Assembly (NCBI RefSeq): GCF_009720525.1
Contig: NZ_CP043930.1
Coordinates: 4,496,501-4,560,500 of the forward strand
DNA length: 64,000 nucleotides
Origin: Gimesia benthica
GTDB lineage: Bacteria; Planctomycetota; Planctomycetia; Planctomycetales; Planctomycetaceae
Reading direction: 5' to 3'
Part shown: piece by piece, positions 10,133 through 19,170 of the stretch
Position numbering within the stretch: position 1 is the stretch's first letter
Layout of the letters: every line of letters begins with the position of its first letter
Translations under genes and position numbers: made by a program
The notes under the pieces: generated by a model
Seen by the model: only the letters and a program-made list of their open reading frames with translations
Told to the model about the DNA's origin: nothing
Database searches by the model: none

Positions 10133-10708
10133 TCAGATCAGCGAGTCAATCGTCAGCATAACCAGGATCACCACACCGATCGCCAGCTTACCTACCACAC
10201 CCAGCAATCGCCCCACAAACGCGGCCCGGCTGATTTCCATGCGGTCCACATCCAGGTTCCCTTTCCAGGCTTCTCCCAGGTAAGCGCCCAGATAAGCACC
10301 TACGGCGCCGCCGAGAATTGCCCCCACGACCGTGCCCACAGGCGGAAACACGGGAGTCGCCACCGTCGCGCCCATCACGCTTAACAGGAACGTGCCCAGT
10401 AGCGCCAGAATCATCGCCCGCCGACTGGCCCCTTTTTTCGCAGCCCCCGCAGAACTGCCCAGCGCTTCAACCAGTTCTCCCAGCCCCGCCAGCAGAATTG
10501 CGATCACCAGTACTGTCAGCGAAATTCCCTTGCCGCTTTCCTCAGGCATGAACAGGTAAAACAGCGCTGAGAGAAAGACCATGATCCAGTTGCCCGGAAT
10601 CAGAAACAGAATCGAGGCCCAGGCAGCGAAATTCGCCAGGAACAGCAGCAGCGCCATCAGGTAGTAAAACGTGAAGGGCAGCCACTCGGTCAACCACTCA
10701 AAGGACAT
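10133..10708 (-). CDS. DUF456 family membrane protein
   Basis: 191 aa integral membrane protein. Hydrophobic segments lie at about 12-45, 60-80, 98-122, 126-145 and 168-188. The glycine-rich block PPVGTVVGAILGGAVGAYLG is typical of DUF456. No catalytic motif is visible and no function is established for the family. Convergent with the lipoprotein operon; the terminator at 10074-10110 lies between them. Confidence 0.85.
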   Translation of the reverse strand: MSFEWLTEWLPFTFYYLMALLLFLANFAAWASILFLIPGNWIMVFLSALFYLFMPEESGKGISLTVLVIAILLAGLGELVEALGSSAGAAKKGASRRAMILALLGTFLLSVMGATVATPVFPPVGTVVGAILGGAVGAYLGAYLGEAWKGNLDVDRMEISRAAFVGRLLGVVGKLAIGVVILVMLTIDSLI

Positions 10709-11006
10709 AGGTGTTACCAGATCTGAGTCAGAATAGTGTGTTTAACGGCCCCGGATTCATAAAACGGGAGTTGCAGGGGGCACTCTTATAGTTCGTCAAT
10801 CGACTTAAATTATTGCAGAATGCAAAAATAAAGACGAATGTAAAGCCTGGTTTTGAGGTTAATCTGGTAGCATGTAATGGGTACGACGTGCAGGAATGTG
10901 TACTTATGGATATGTTTCTGTGCGGTCTGGAAGGACAATGATTGTATTTGTCTCTCTTCAGGGGTAAAATCTGACATTTGACGCACCATTGATGGACGGA
11001 TTTTCT

Positions 11007-11012
11007 TATAAT
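11007..11012 (+). promoter_or_regulatory. Candidate -10 element for the vWA operon
   Basis: TATAAT, 125 bp upstream of the GTG start. The nearest -35-like word (TTGACG at 10978-10983) is 23 bp away, too far for a standard spacing, so only the -10 is proposed. Confidence 0.35.
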
Positions 11013-11124
11013 CATCAATGATATCCGATGTCAGTTGCGGGCGGCGATCTCCGTGCGGCCTGTGAGTGACACCGTTTCCCGTGCAGACGTACAAAAGCGC
11101 GTGCTTGAATTACAGTCTCATCCC

Positions 11125-11130
11125 AAGGAG
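11125..11130 (+). promoter_or_regulatory. Ribosome binding site that sets a GTG start
   Basis: AAGGAG six bases before GTG 11137. It decides for this start over the longer frame opening at 11035. Confidence 0.8.
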
Positions 11131-11136
11131 CAGACC

Positions 11137-13053
11137 GTGAGTATTGCCAATTCCACCAGAGACGTTCATGTCGAAGAAATTGTGGACGTCGAACAACGCA
11201 ACTGGCTCAACATGAAGGAAGTTCCCGCCTGGTTTATCAGTCTCGGGGTCCACCTGCTGATTCTGTTTGTCCTGGCAAGCATCACCCGCATTACGCTCCT
11301 CGATTCGGAACATGCGATTATCTCGTCCATCGAAGAACTGGACGACAATGTTTTCAAACTTGATCCCACCATCCAGGATGTCGTCGGTTCGTCCGGCGAT
11401 ACCGAGATTCTGGCCCCCTCCATGGCGGCCGCTCCTGTTTCAGCTAAAGAGCAGCAGGAAGCACTCAAGGATCAGCTGGAAAATGATATTGAAACTCCCG
11501 AACCGGTCTTTGATGACAACCTGACTCAGCCCGCTCAGGAAGAACTGACGGCTGCCGTAGAGGTCACCGGCGAAACCGACCGTCCGGGCGGAGTAGCAGG
11601 TGCCATCGATCGTCTGACCCTCGAAATCGCTGCCGCTGTCAAAGAGAAAAAACTGCTGGTGGTCTGGCTGTTCGACGTCTCTCCTTCAGTCAGCAAACGC
11701 CGTAACGAAATCGCCGATCGTTTTGAAAACGTCTACAAACAGTTGGGTATCCTTGAAGCTGCCGAAAATGAAGCCTCACTCAAAACCGCTGTGGCTGCCT
11801 TCGGTTCAACAACACAGTTCGTGACCAAAGATCCGGTCAGCGATGTCAAAGAAGTCGTTTCCCAGATCCGTTCGATCAAAGAAGATACATCCGGCGATGA
11901 AAACGTCTTCGCCGCTGTGAACCAGGTTTCCAAACGCTGGTTGTCTTACAAACGCTCCAGCCGTCGCAACATGATGGTCATCGTGGTAACCGATGAAGCA
12001 GGCACCGATGCCGTTCAGAACCTGGAAGAAACCATTCTGCTTACCAAGCGTAACGGCATTAAATGCTACGTCGTGGGGAACGCATCCCCCTTTGGTCAGC
12101 AGGAAGTCATCACCCAGTTCGAAATTGAGCCGGGTGTCGAAGTACCTGCCGTCTCCGAATCCGGTCCGGAAACTGTATTGCCCGAACGCATCAAACTGCC
12201 GTTCTGGGGCCAGTCCGATTACGACATTCGCCAGATCAGTTCGGGCTACGGTCCTTATGCTCTGACGCGGCTTTGTGCGGAAACCAACGGGATCTACTTC
12301 ATCACCGAAGATACCACTCCCAACTTTGACGCTGCCGATATGCGGGACTACCATCCCGATTATATCTCCATTCGCGATTACGAGCGAATGCTCACACAAA
12401 ACATGGCTAAGCAGGCGCTCGTCCGAACAGCCGCAGCAACTCGACTTTCTGACCGTCGACTGCCGCAGCCCACCCTGGAATTTCCTGCCAATAATGATAA
12501 CGTTCTCAGGCAGGCGATTACTGAAGCCCAGAAGCCGGTCTCGCAGCTCAGCTACGGCTTGAATGAACTGCAGGTCATGCTGGAACAGGGACTCAAAGAT
12601 CGTAAGAAAATCACAGAACCCCGCTGGCGTGCCAACTACGATCTGGCATTGGGACGCGTCCTGGCCAACCAGGCACGTGCTCACGGATACAACACGATCC
12701 TGGCCGAAATGAAAAGTAATCCCAAGGTCTTCGAGACAAAAGGCAACAACGCCTGGAGACTGGTGGCCGCCAAAGACGCACGTTCCAGCCCAACTGTCCG
12801 GAAACTGGAAAAGCAGGCCATGGAACTCCTGAATGGCGTGATTGACGAACATCCTGGAACTCCCTGGTCCTACCTGGCTGCCAAAGAACTGGAAAAACCG
12901 CTGGGCTGGAAGTGGCAGGAAATGAAGATGAACCTCGACAACAGCGGTAACCGGGTCCGAACACCGAACCCACGTTTTGAAGAAGAACAGCGTAAGAGAA
13001 GAGAAGCGCTGAAGAAACGCGGTATCACCGGAAACAAACCGCTGAAGATCTGA
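11137..13053 (+). CDS. Membrane-anchored von Willebrand factor A protein 1
   Basis: 638 aa from GTG 11137, chosen because AAGGAG lies six bases upstream. One N-terminal membrane helix (about residues 32-50) contains SLGVH, with Ser35 and His39 spaced as Ser16/His20 of the TonB helix. An acidic, Pro/Glu-rich linker follows, then a vWA domain beginning VVWLFDVSPS (MIDAS DxSxS, Asp180, Ser182, Ser184) with a second metal-site block VTDEAG. The C-terminal third is helical, with RWRANYDLALG and EHPGTPW resembling tetratricopeptide-type repeats. It is a paralogue of the next gene. Likely inner-membrane anchored with the vWA domain in the periplasm. Partner and ligand are unknown; no ExbB/ExbD gene is in the window. 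Confidence 0.88.
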   Translation: MSIANSTRDVHVEEIVDVEQRNWLNMKEVPAWFISLGVHLLILFVLASITRITLLDSEHAIISSIEELDDNVFKLDPTIQDVVGSSGDTEILAPSMAAAPVSAKEQQEALKDQLENDIETPEPVFDDNLTQPAQEELTAAVEVTGETDRPGGVAGAIDRLTLEIAAAVKEKKLLVVWLFDVSPSVSKRRNEIADRFENVYKQLGILEAAENEASLKTAVAAFGSTTQFVTKDPVSDVKEVVSQIRSIKEDTSGDENVFAAVNQVSKRWLSYKRSSRRNMMVIVVTDEAGTDAVQNLEETILLTKRNGIKCYVVGNASPFGQQEVITQFEIEPGVEVPAVSESGPETVLPERIKLPFWGQSDYDIRQISSGYGPYALTRLCAETNGIYFITEDTTPNFDAADMRDYHPDYISIRDYERMLTQNMAKQALVRTAAATRLSDRRLPQPTLEFPANNDNVLRQAITEAQKPVSQLSYGLNELQVMLEQGLKDRKKITEPRWRANYDLALGRVLANQARAHGYNTILAEMKSNPKVFETKGNNAWRLVAAKDARSSPTVRKLEKQAMELLNGVIDEHPGTPWSYLAAKELEKPLGWKWQEMKMNLDNSGNRVRTPNPRFEEEQRKRREALKKRGITGNKPLKI

Positions 13054-13093
13054 TTTACCTAACTGAATACACCGACAATACTTGAGTTTTATA

Positions 13094-13126
13094 CCGAGGC
13101 TCCTGAGATTGCAGGAGCCTCGGGTT
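13094..13126 (+). terminator. Hairpin after vWA gene 1
   Basis: Perfect 12-bp stem CCGAGGCTCCTG (13094-13105) / CAGGAGCCTCGG (13112-13123), 6-base loop, weak T tract. It could be a terminator or attenuate read-through into the second vWA gene. Confidence 0.65.
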
Positions 13127-13247
13127 TCTGACATATCATTTCAACTGATTTTTCAAGACTCGTTTCTGCAACATCCAACGCCGAAACAAAGCAGGCACAA
13201 CACTTTGAAAGCAGTTCGCTGAGAAAGTGCCGGGGGGATTATTACTG

Positions 13248-15122
13248 ATGGCTCAAGCGCGAGACTATTCAGCCTTTTTTACGTCTTTGATCGTTCACGC
13301 TGTGATTCTGGTCGGCATGGGACTGATTCATCATCAGCTCACCGACAGTCAGCCCGAAGTCGCCATCGAAACCATCTTCGATGACGAACGCGATCAGGCG
13401 GAATTCGAACAGGTTCTGGAAACCAATCTTGAAGTCTCTGAAAATCTGAGTGTGACCTCCGGTGGCATGGTCTCGACGAACGTCGGTGCCTCAACGTCAA
13501 CCGCCGTCTCCTCTCAGAAAATTGAAACCTCCGAGAGTCTCAAAGAGCCGGAAATCAAAATCAACGCCGGCGAAATCACAGCCCCCGGCGATGACATCCT
13601 GGGCGAAGACCTCGGCGTCGGTGAAGTCACCGGTGAAGTCGGTGCTGTCGTCGAAGGTTATGGCACCGCCATGAGTCGTATCTCCAAAGAGCTGATCCGC
13701 ATCATGCGGGAAGAAAAAATTCTGGTGGTCTGGCTCTTCGATGAATCGGGCAGTATGAAAGACGACCAGAAAGAAATCTCTGAGAACTTCAATAAGATCT
13801 ACAGCGAGCTGGGTATCGCCGCCAAACAGGAAAAGAAAACCCGCGAACGGGACCAGACCCTGCTGACGGCCATTCTCAGTTACGGGGCCACCGTGCATGT
13901 GCATACCCCTAAACCTACCGTGGACGTCAAAGAAGTTCAGGACGCCATCGGCAAAATTCCCATCGATGAAACCGGTCTGGAAAACATGTGCCAGACCGTC
14001 GCGGCCACGATCGACAAATACAGTACCATGGCCCGTAAAACCGACCGCCGTCTCTGTATCGTCTGTGTGACCGACGAGTCCGGCGATGACGGTGCCGCCG
14101 TTGAAGAAGTCATCACCCGTGCCAAACGGATGAAGTCTCCCATCTACATCCTGGGACGTGAATCGGTCTTCGGCTATCCCTATGCCCGTCAGCTCTGGCG
14201 CGATCCGGTTTACAATCTGCCGCACTGGATTCAAATCAATCGGGGACCGGAAACCGCGTTCCCCGAGTCCCTGCAATACGACGGTCTGCACGGTCGCTGG
14301 GATTCCTTCTCAGCCGGGTTCGGACCTTACGAACAGGTTCGTATCGCCCGTGAAACCGGCGGTATCTTCTTTGTTCTGCCCGGTAAAGAACAGCGTCTGG
14401 CTGGTGCCGGCAGCAACCAGGAGCGGCAGTTCCGCTTCCAGGATATGAAAGAGTATCAGCCTCTGTTGCTCTCGCGGCGCGATTACGATGCCTCGCGCTC
14501 AGCCAGTAAGTTCCGTTCTTCCATCTGGAAGGTGATCGTCACGCTGAATCCACACCTGGATAAGCAGTTGAATATCAAGGAACTTTACTATCCACTGCAG
14601 AAGAAAGAATTTTACGAAGCCGGCAGTAAGGAAGTTCCCAAGGCCATCCGTGCCATGGGTCTCCTGCAGAAAGCTGTCGACATTCTGGAAGACATCGAAC
14701 CGCTGCGGGCTCAGGAAAAATCCTCCCGCTGGCGTGCTGCTTACGACCTGACACTGGCGCAGTGTCTGGCCTACCGCGTTCGTCTGTTCCAGTACTGCCT
14801 GGCCATGGACTCGCATGCCAAAAACATGCCTGCTCCCAAGGATCAGAAGAGCAACACCTGGAATGTGAGACGTGGTAAAAAGTTATTGCCCCCCGATCCG
14901 GTTCAGGTCAAACTTACCAAGGTCAGCCCGGAAGAGCTGGATAAGCAGCTGAAGAAATCGGAAAGCCAGTATAAGTTCGTAATCAAAGAGCATCCCGGTA
15001 CCCCCTGGGCACAACGGGCGCAATACGAACTCAATCAGGGGTTCGGCATGTATTTCGAAGAACACTTCCGTGATCCACGCTACGACAAAGTCGGTAAGGA
15101 AATCAAAGTTCCTAAGCTGTAA
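13248..15122 (+). CDS. Membrane-anchored von Willebrand factor A protein 2
   Basis: 624 aa from ATG 13248, with GGGGGA about nine bases upstream. Layout is as in the preceding paralogue: a membrane helix starting at about residue 10 with SLIVH (Ser13, His17, TonB-like spacing), a Glu/Ser-rich linker, a vWA domain beginning VVWLFDESGS (complete MIDAS, Asp165, Ser167, Ser169) with VTDESG further on, and a helical C-terminus with SRWRAAYDLTLA and KEHPGTPW. The two vWA genes are separated by a hairpin but face the same way and probably work together. Function unknown; the TonB-like anchor suggests coupling to a TolQ/ExbB-type motor (inference). Confidence 0.88.
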   Translation: MAQARDYSAFFTSLIVHAVILVGMGLIHHQLTDSQPEVAIETIFDDERDQAEFEQVLETNLEVSENLSVTSGGMVSTNVGASTSTAVSSQKIETSESLKEPEIKINAGEITAPGDDILGEDLGVGEVTGEVGAVVEGYGTAMSRISKELIRIMREEKILVVWLFDESGSMKDDQKEISENFNKIYSELGIAAKQEKKTRERDQTLLTAILSYGATVHVHTPKPTVDVKEVQDAIGKIPIDETGLENMCQTVAATIDKYSTMARKTDRRLCIVCVTDESGDDGAAVEEVITRAKRMKSPIYILGRESVFGYPYARQLWRDPVYNLPHWIQINRGPETAFPESLQYDGLHGRWDSFSAGFGPYEQVRIARETGGIFFVLPGKEQRLAGAGSNQERQFRFQDMKEYQPLLLSRRDYDASRSASKFRSSIWKVIVTLNPHLDKQLNIKELYYPLQKKEFYEAGSKEVPKAIRAMGLLQKAVDILEDIEPLRAQEKSSRWRAAYDLTLAQCLAYRVRLFQYCLAMDSHAKNMPAPKDQKSNTWNVRRGKKLLPPDPVQVKLTKVSPEELDKQLKKSESQYKFVIKEHPGTPWAQRAQYELNQGFGMYFEEHFRDPRYDKVGKEIKVPKL

Positions 15123-15157
15123 GCAGGCTTGAATTACTAAAGATACTTAACACAGGC

Positions 15158-15199
15158 AGAGCACTTTTCGGAAAAATAGCCGGGAAGTGCTCTGTTTCC
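15158..15199 (+). terminator. Terminator after vWA gene 2
   Basis: 15-bp stem, CAGAGCACTTTTCGG (15158-15172) / CCGGGAAGTGCTCTG (15181-15195) with two mismatched or wobble positions, followed by TTTCC. Confidence 0.7.
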
Positions 15200-15289
15200 T
15201 TTTAACGGGTGCAACGCCTGCGTAGCATATAGAAACTGAGCAGAGAACCGTCTCTTATTTCTGATCCGCTTCCAGGAGTGATACCCACA

Positions 15290-15949
15290 ATGAACAAATA
15301 CCGCTCGCAGTCTTACTTCAATGTCTTCACCGGTCTGATGGCAGCCCTGGTGATCTCCTCCGTTCTGGGCAGCACAACTGCCTGCTCCGGTGATAACAAC
15401 GCAGCTTCCTCTGATGGCTGGGTTGACCTCTTCAACGGTAAAGATCTCACCGGCTGGAAGATTGCAGAAGGGGGCCCTTTTGAAGTCAAAGATGGCGTGA
15501 TCGTCGTCACCGGGAAGCGTTCGCATCTCTTCACCGAAGAAGAGTTCAAGAACTTTGAATTCAAAGCAGACGTCAAAACCACCCCGGGCAGTAACTCCGG
15601 CATCTTCTTCCACACCAAATTCCAGGAAGAAGGCTGGCCGACTCAGGGGTACGAATCGCAGGTCAATGTGAGTCACAAAGACCCGGTCAAAACCGGCAGC
15701 CTCTACAACCGCGTCAAACTCTTTAAGACACCTGCCAAAGATAACGAATGGTGGACGCAGCACATTATCGTCAAAGGTCGTCACGTGATTGTCAAAATCA
15801 ACGACGAAACCGTGATCGATTACACCGAACCCGAAGGAGCCACCGGATCACCCTCACTGGGAGACAAGGGAAGCTTCGCTATCCAGGCACACGATCCCAA
15901 GAGCGTGGTTTACTACAAGAACATCAAGGTGAAGCCACTGGCTGACTGA
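15290..15949 (+). CDS. DUF1080 (3-keto-disaccharide hydrolase-like) secreted protein
   Basis: 219 aa from ATG 15290, with AGGAG upstream at 15274-15278. The N-terminus is a signal peptide ending TTAC, a possible lipobox (Cys about residue 32). The rest is one DUF1080 domain of concanavalin-like beta-sandwich type: WVDLFNGKDLTGWK, FEVKDGVIVV, NFEFKADVKT, SNSGIFFHTKF, YESQVNVSH and a closing NIKVKPL. Some family members act on 3-keto sugars; others are of unknown role. A second DUF1080 domain is fused to a sugar dehydrogenase at 51481-53421. Confidence 0.9.
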   Translation: MNKYRSQSYFNVFTGLMAALVISSVLGSTTACSGDNNAASSDGWVDLFNGKDLTGWKIAEGGPFEVKDGVIVVTGKRSHLFTEEEFKNFEFKADVKTTPGSNSGIFFHTKFQEEGWPTQGYESQVNVSHKDPVKTGSLYNRVKLFKTPAKDNEWWTQHIIVKGRHVIVKINDETVIDYTEPEGATGSPSLGDKGSFAIQAHDPKSVVYYKNIKVKPLAD

Positions 15950-15980
15950 ACCTGATCGCGTTATATTGAAAGTCTGTTAT

Positions 15981-16010
15981 CGGCCCTCGTTACATAACGA
16001 GGGCCGTTTG
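15981..16010 (+). terminator. Terminator after DUF1080 gene
   Basis: Near-continuous palindrome CGGCCCTCGTTA (15981-15992) / TAACGAGGGCCG (15995-16006) followed by TTTG. The T tract is short. Confidence 0.65.
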
Positions 16011-16044
16011 CATTCGACTGACATCCGCTGCGGAGAACTGAGAC

Positions 16045-16881
16045 GTGAAACCGGGATTTAACACCAACGGTCTGGCCTTCCATCGCTGGGATGATGCCCT
16101 CCGCCTGATTGCCGAGACCGGTTATACCTCCGCAGCGATCACCGTCGATCATTACACGCTCAATCCGTTTGCTCCCGAACTGTCCCGGCAGATCGCAGCG
16201 ATGCAGCAGCTGCTGCAGGAATGTCAGCTCTCCACTGTCATCGAAACCGGTGCCCGCTTCCTGCTGGATCCCCGCGTCAAACACGAGCCGACACTCGTCA
16301 GTCCGTCTCCGGAAGAGCGGGACCGCCGCATCGACTTTCTCAAACGCTGTGTCGATCTGGCCGCCGCTCTGCAGTCTGACGCCGTCTCATTCTGGGCCGG
16401 TCAGTTGAAAGCAGACCTGCCCCGCGTCGAAGCACTCAACAGGTTAGCCGCCGGCTGTCAGGAGGTCATCGACTACGCTGCTGACAAAGAGGTCCGTCTG
16501 GCTTTCGAACCGGAGCCGGGTATGCTCATCGAGACGCTGGCTGATTTCGAGGAACTGCTCACGCTCGTTGACCATCCCTGCTTTGGACTGACTGTCGACA
16601 TCGGTCATCTGCAATGCATGGGAGAGCTGCCCATCAGTGAATATCTCAAACCCTGGCGTGAGCGCATCTTTAACATCCACATCGAAGACATGCGACAGGG
16701 CGTGCACGATCACCTACGCTTCGGAGAAGGGGAGATCGACTTCGAAGACGTATTCGCCGGCCTCAGACAGATTGACTATCAGGGAGGACTGCACGTCGAA
16801 CTCAGCCGCCACAGTCACATGGCCCCTGATGTACTGCGCGAGTCTTTTGCCTTCCTCCAGCAGCATCTGCAGACAGGTTGA
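16045..16881 (+). CDS. Sugar phosphate isomerase/epimerase family TIM-barrel protein
   Basis: 278 aa, GTG start with CGGAGA upstream. It belongs to the AP-endonuclease-2-like TIM-barrel superfamily. Likely metal ligands are in FEPEPG (Glu, ~residue 155), DIGH (~190), NIHIED (~212) and the terminal HVELSRH (~252). Members isomerise or epimerise sugars or inositols in the cytoplasm. No neighbour fixes the substrate. No signal peptide. Confidence 0.85.
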   Translation: MKPGFNTNGLAFHRWDDALRLIAETGYTSAAITVDHYTLNPFAPELSRQIAAMQQLLQECQLSTVIETGARFLLDPRVKHEPTLVSPSPEERDRRIDFLKRCVDLAAALQSDAVSFWAGQLKADLPRVEALNRLAAGCQEVIDYAADKEVRLAFEPEPGMLIETLADFEELLTLVDHPCFGLTVDIGHLQCMGELPISEYLKPWRERIFNIHIEDMRQGVHDHLRFGEGEIDFEDVFAGLRQIDYQGGLHVELSRHSHMAPDVLRESFAFLQQHLQTG

Positions 16882-17136
16882 CGGATCGACACCTTTTTCT
16901 GTGTTGCTGCCTGTTTTTTGAGGCCTTCCTGCCGCAAGTGTAACGGTTATGCCGCATAGCAGGGTTAAAACACTCTGGTTGCAGCAGACCGCCTCTGATT
17001 CTCGATATTGAAAGATAGCGGGCAGGAAATGCGCAGTTGCTGCGCCGGTGACGGGCAGGGGACAAACTCCTGGCTCTTAATCCCGGATTTGCGCTGCGTT
17101 GGCAGATCCAGGCACTTAATTCGATCTCAAGTCAGC

Positions 17137-18774
17137 ATGGCCTCCTCAATTACTAAAACCTTTGACTTGTTGGCGCAGAGCAGAAATTCGCATGCGATCA
17201 ACGCCTTGATCCTGGCACTCGACGTCGAAGACGAGTTGATCCAGGAACAGGCTGTCTTTGCGCTGCTCCAGCAGCAGAGTGCCCGTGGTCTGGTCGAAGT
17301 CATCCGGCGGTACGCTACTCACTCGCCGTCTGTCCGCAAGCTTTTGGAAACACATACCAAAGCCCTTGATGCCGCCATCCGTCAATGTCTGCTGCACGGC
17401 AACCGGGAGCTGCAGTACTGTGGCCTGGAGTTCGTCCGTGTGAACCACGATTTCAGGCAGATCCCCGCGCTGATCGATCTGTTTGAAAACAAGCGGTTGG
17501 TCAACCATCAACCCGACCTGGCCACGCAGACGCTCCGCCATCTGATCGGTCTGTTGTACGAGCATTTTCTCGATCGCTCCGTCGACTCCGCTTACTCCCG
17601 TTCGTTTCTGAAGAACGCCAAAGAGATCCGCCGCGAGATCCTCAGTTCGCTGATGAAAGCCTCCGAAAATCTCCCCGAATTCGATCGTCCCGAAGAGATC
17701 ATGGAGAGCCTGCTGATCCTCGGCAATGTCGATGACGCCGCCATTCGTAAGATTCTCTGGCACTCCGATCCGGAGACGCGACGACTGGCAGAAGAAGTCC
17801 TCCACGAGAGCAAGCACGTCGGCGTGATGCAGCTTATCTGTGATTTCACCGGCGTAAGCTATCCCAACACTAAAGCCCTGGAGGCACTCGCGAATCGCGA
17901 AGATCCCGAGTTCATCGCACACCTGCTCCGCTGGCTGCCCGAACATCCGTCGGAACTGCAGCAGACCAACTTCCGACAGATCGGCAAGCTGGCCTGGCTC
18001 GAAGCCGATCACCAGGACTTCACTCGCATTCCGCCTGTGTTACAGACCAGCGTCATTCGGTTGATCAGTCTGCTCGACCTGGATCTGCCCAGTAAGAAGC
18101 AGGCACAGCGCTGGATGCTGCAGTATGGAACCCCGGCCGCCAAGGAAGCCGCGATCTCGATTCTCCGTAATCCCGACCGCGCCGAGGTTGCTGAAATGGT
18201 TCTGGAAAACCTCGACTCCGAAGATCCGGTGCAACAGGCCTGGGCGACCTGCCAGCTCCGTGCGCAGCATGTCCCGGATGCCATGAATCTGCTGGTCGAA
18301 AAAATCGACAGCCCCATCGAAGAAGTTCGGGAAGCCGCCCGCCGCGAACTCGCGAGTTTCGACGTCGATTTTGTGCTGGAACACTTTGAAGAATTCAGTC
18401 CCCAGGTCTGTCCCTCTGTCGGCAGACTGTTGCTCAAACTCGATCCCCGTTGTCTGATCGATTTGAGTCGGGCCATGGCACATCCGTTGAAGAAACGCCG
18501 GATTCAGGCTGCCCGCTGTGCACAGGTCTTACAGTTGCACGGAGAAGTGATTCCCGCTCTGAAAGCCCTCACCGAAGATTCGGATGAACTGGTCCGCCGT
18601 ACCAGTGCCGAGATCCTGGGCACGCTTTCCACCCCCGAAGCCCGACAGGCGCTGCTGCACCTGGTAAGTGATGAGAAAACACGTGTCCGCGAAGTCGCCA
18701 TCAAAGCCCTCCGGGTTCCGGAAAAGTCAAAAGAAGTACCCGCTGACCAATCAGCAACTGAGAAGGGAGAGTAA
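17137..18774 (+). CDS. HEAT-repeat protein
   Basis: 545 aa from ATG 17137. An in-frame extension to 17008 has a Cys/Arg-rich, non-homologous look and was not used. The whole protein is made of alpha-helical pairs of HEAT type, clearest in the last third: EEVREAARRELASF, KKRRIQAARCAQVL, DELVRRTSAEILGTLSTPEARQAL and TRVREVAIKALRV. There is no enzymatic motif, so it is probably a protein-binding scaffold in the cytoplasm. The stop is three bases before the start of the small membrane protein gene, so the two are almost certainly translationally coupled. Confidence 0.85.
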   Translation: MASSITKTFDLLAQSRNSHAINALILALDVEDELIQEQAVFALLQQQSARGLVEVIRRYATHSPSVRKLLETHTKALDAAIRQCLLHGNRELQYCGLEFVRVNHDFRQIPALIDLFENKRLVNHQPDLATQTLRHLIGLLYEHFLDRSVDSAYSRSFLKNAKEIRREILSSLMKASENLPEFDRPEEIMESLLILGNVDDAAIRKILWHSDPETRRLAEEVLHESKHVGVMQLICDFTGVSYPNTKALEALANREDPEFIAHLLRWLPEHPSELQQTNFRQIGKLAWLEADHQDFTRIPPVLQTSVIRLISLLDLDLPSKKQAQRWMLQYGTPAAKEAAISILRNPDRAEVAEMVLENLDSEDPVQQAWATCQLRAQHVPDAMNLLVEKIDSPIEEVREAARRELASFDVDFVLEHFEEFSPQVCPSVGRLLLKLDPRCLIDLSRAMAHPLKKRRIQAARCAQVLQLHGEVIPALKALTEDSDELVRRTSAEILGTLSTPEARQALLHLVSDEKTRVREVAIKALRVPEKSKEVPADQSATEKGE

Positions 18775-18777
18775 TCG

Positions 18778-19170
18778 ATGTCCTATGATTTCTTTCTGAC
18801 CCTCGCCGGTCACACCGATGATGTTTCGCGTGCCTTTCGTAATCGCGGAGTCCTGCAGGAAAACTGGTTGCTGATTACCGCGACGATTGTCATCAGTTCC
18901 ATCTGGCTCGGACTCTATCTCTGGGAAAACCTGCAGATTCAGCGGAAGGCCAGCGCCGATACTCCGCAGGGACTGTTTTACGATCTGTGTAAAACGCATC
19001 GATTGAGTCGTACGGATATCAGCTACCTGCTAAAAGCCTCGGAAGAACACGCACACGAACAGCCCGCGCTGGTGTTTATCGATCCCGGCATCCTGCACCT
19101 GCATGCCTCGGATGGCGGGACCGATGCCCGCTATTACGAAGAGCTTTCTAAAAAGCTGTTTCAGCGCTAA
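18778..19170 (+). CDS. Small single-span membrane protein coupled to HEAT protein
   Basis: 130 aa of unknown family. AAGGGAGAG at the end of the HEAT gene serves as its ribosome site. One membrane segment lies at about residues 29-47 (LLITATIVISSIWLGLYLW). The following cytoplasmic or periplasmic tail has a helical start (LFYDLCKTHRLSRTDISYLL) and a short beta segment, ALVFIDPGILHL. Context suggests it is a membrane partner of the HEAT-repeat protein. Its 3' end overlaps the 3' end of the convergent methyltransferase gene by 23 bp. Confidence 0.75.
   Translation: MSYDFFLTLAGHTDDVSRAFRNRGVLQENWLLITATIVISSIWLGLYLWENLQIQRKASADTPQGLFYDLCKTHRLSRTDISYLLKASEEHAHEQPALVFIDPGILHLHASDGGTDARYYEELSKKLFQR

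Larger units (their letters stand above)
10709..11136. other. Intergenic region upstream of the vWA pair
   Basis: About 430 bp, relatively AT-rich, between divergent genes. A TATAAT word lies at 11007-11012. The minus-strand frames here show no family features and I do not call them. Confidence 0.5.

Noticed and set aside
10978..11012. TTGACG plus TATAAT as a full promoter for the vWA operon
   Set aside because: Spacing of 23 bp is outside the usual range; only the -10 is kept as a weak candidate.
10728..11018. Minus-strand frame upstream of the vWA operon
   Set aside because: Cys/Ser/His-rich random-looking translation; lies in promoter-like DNA.
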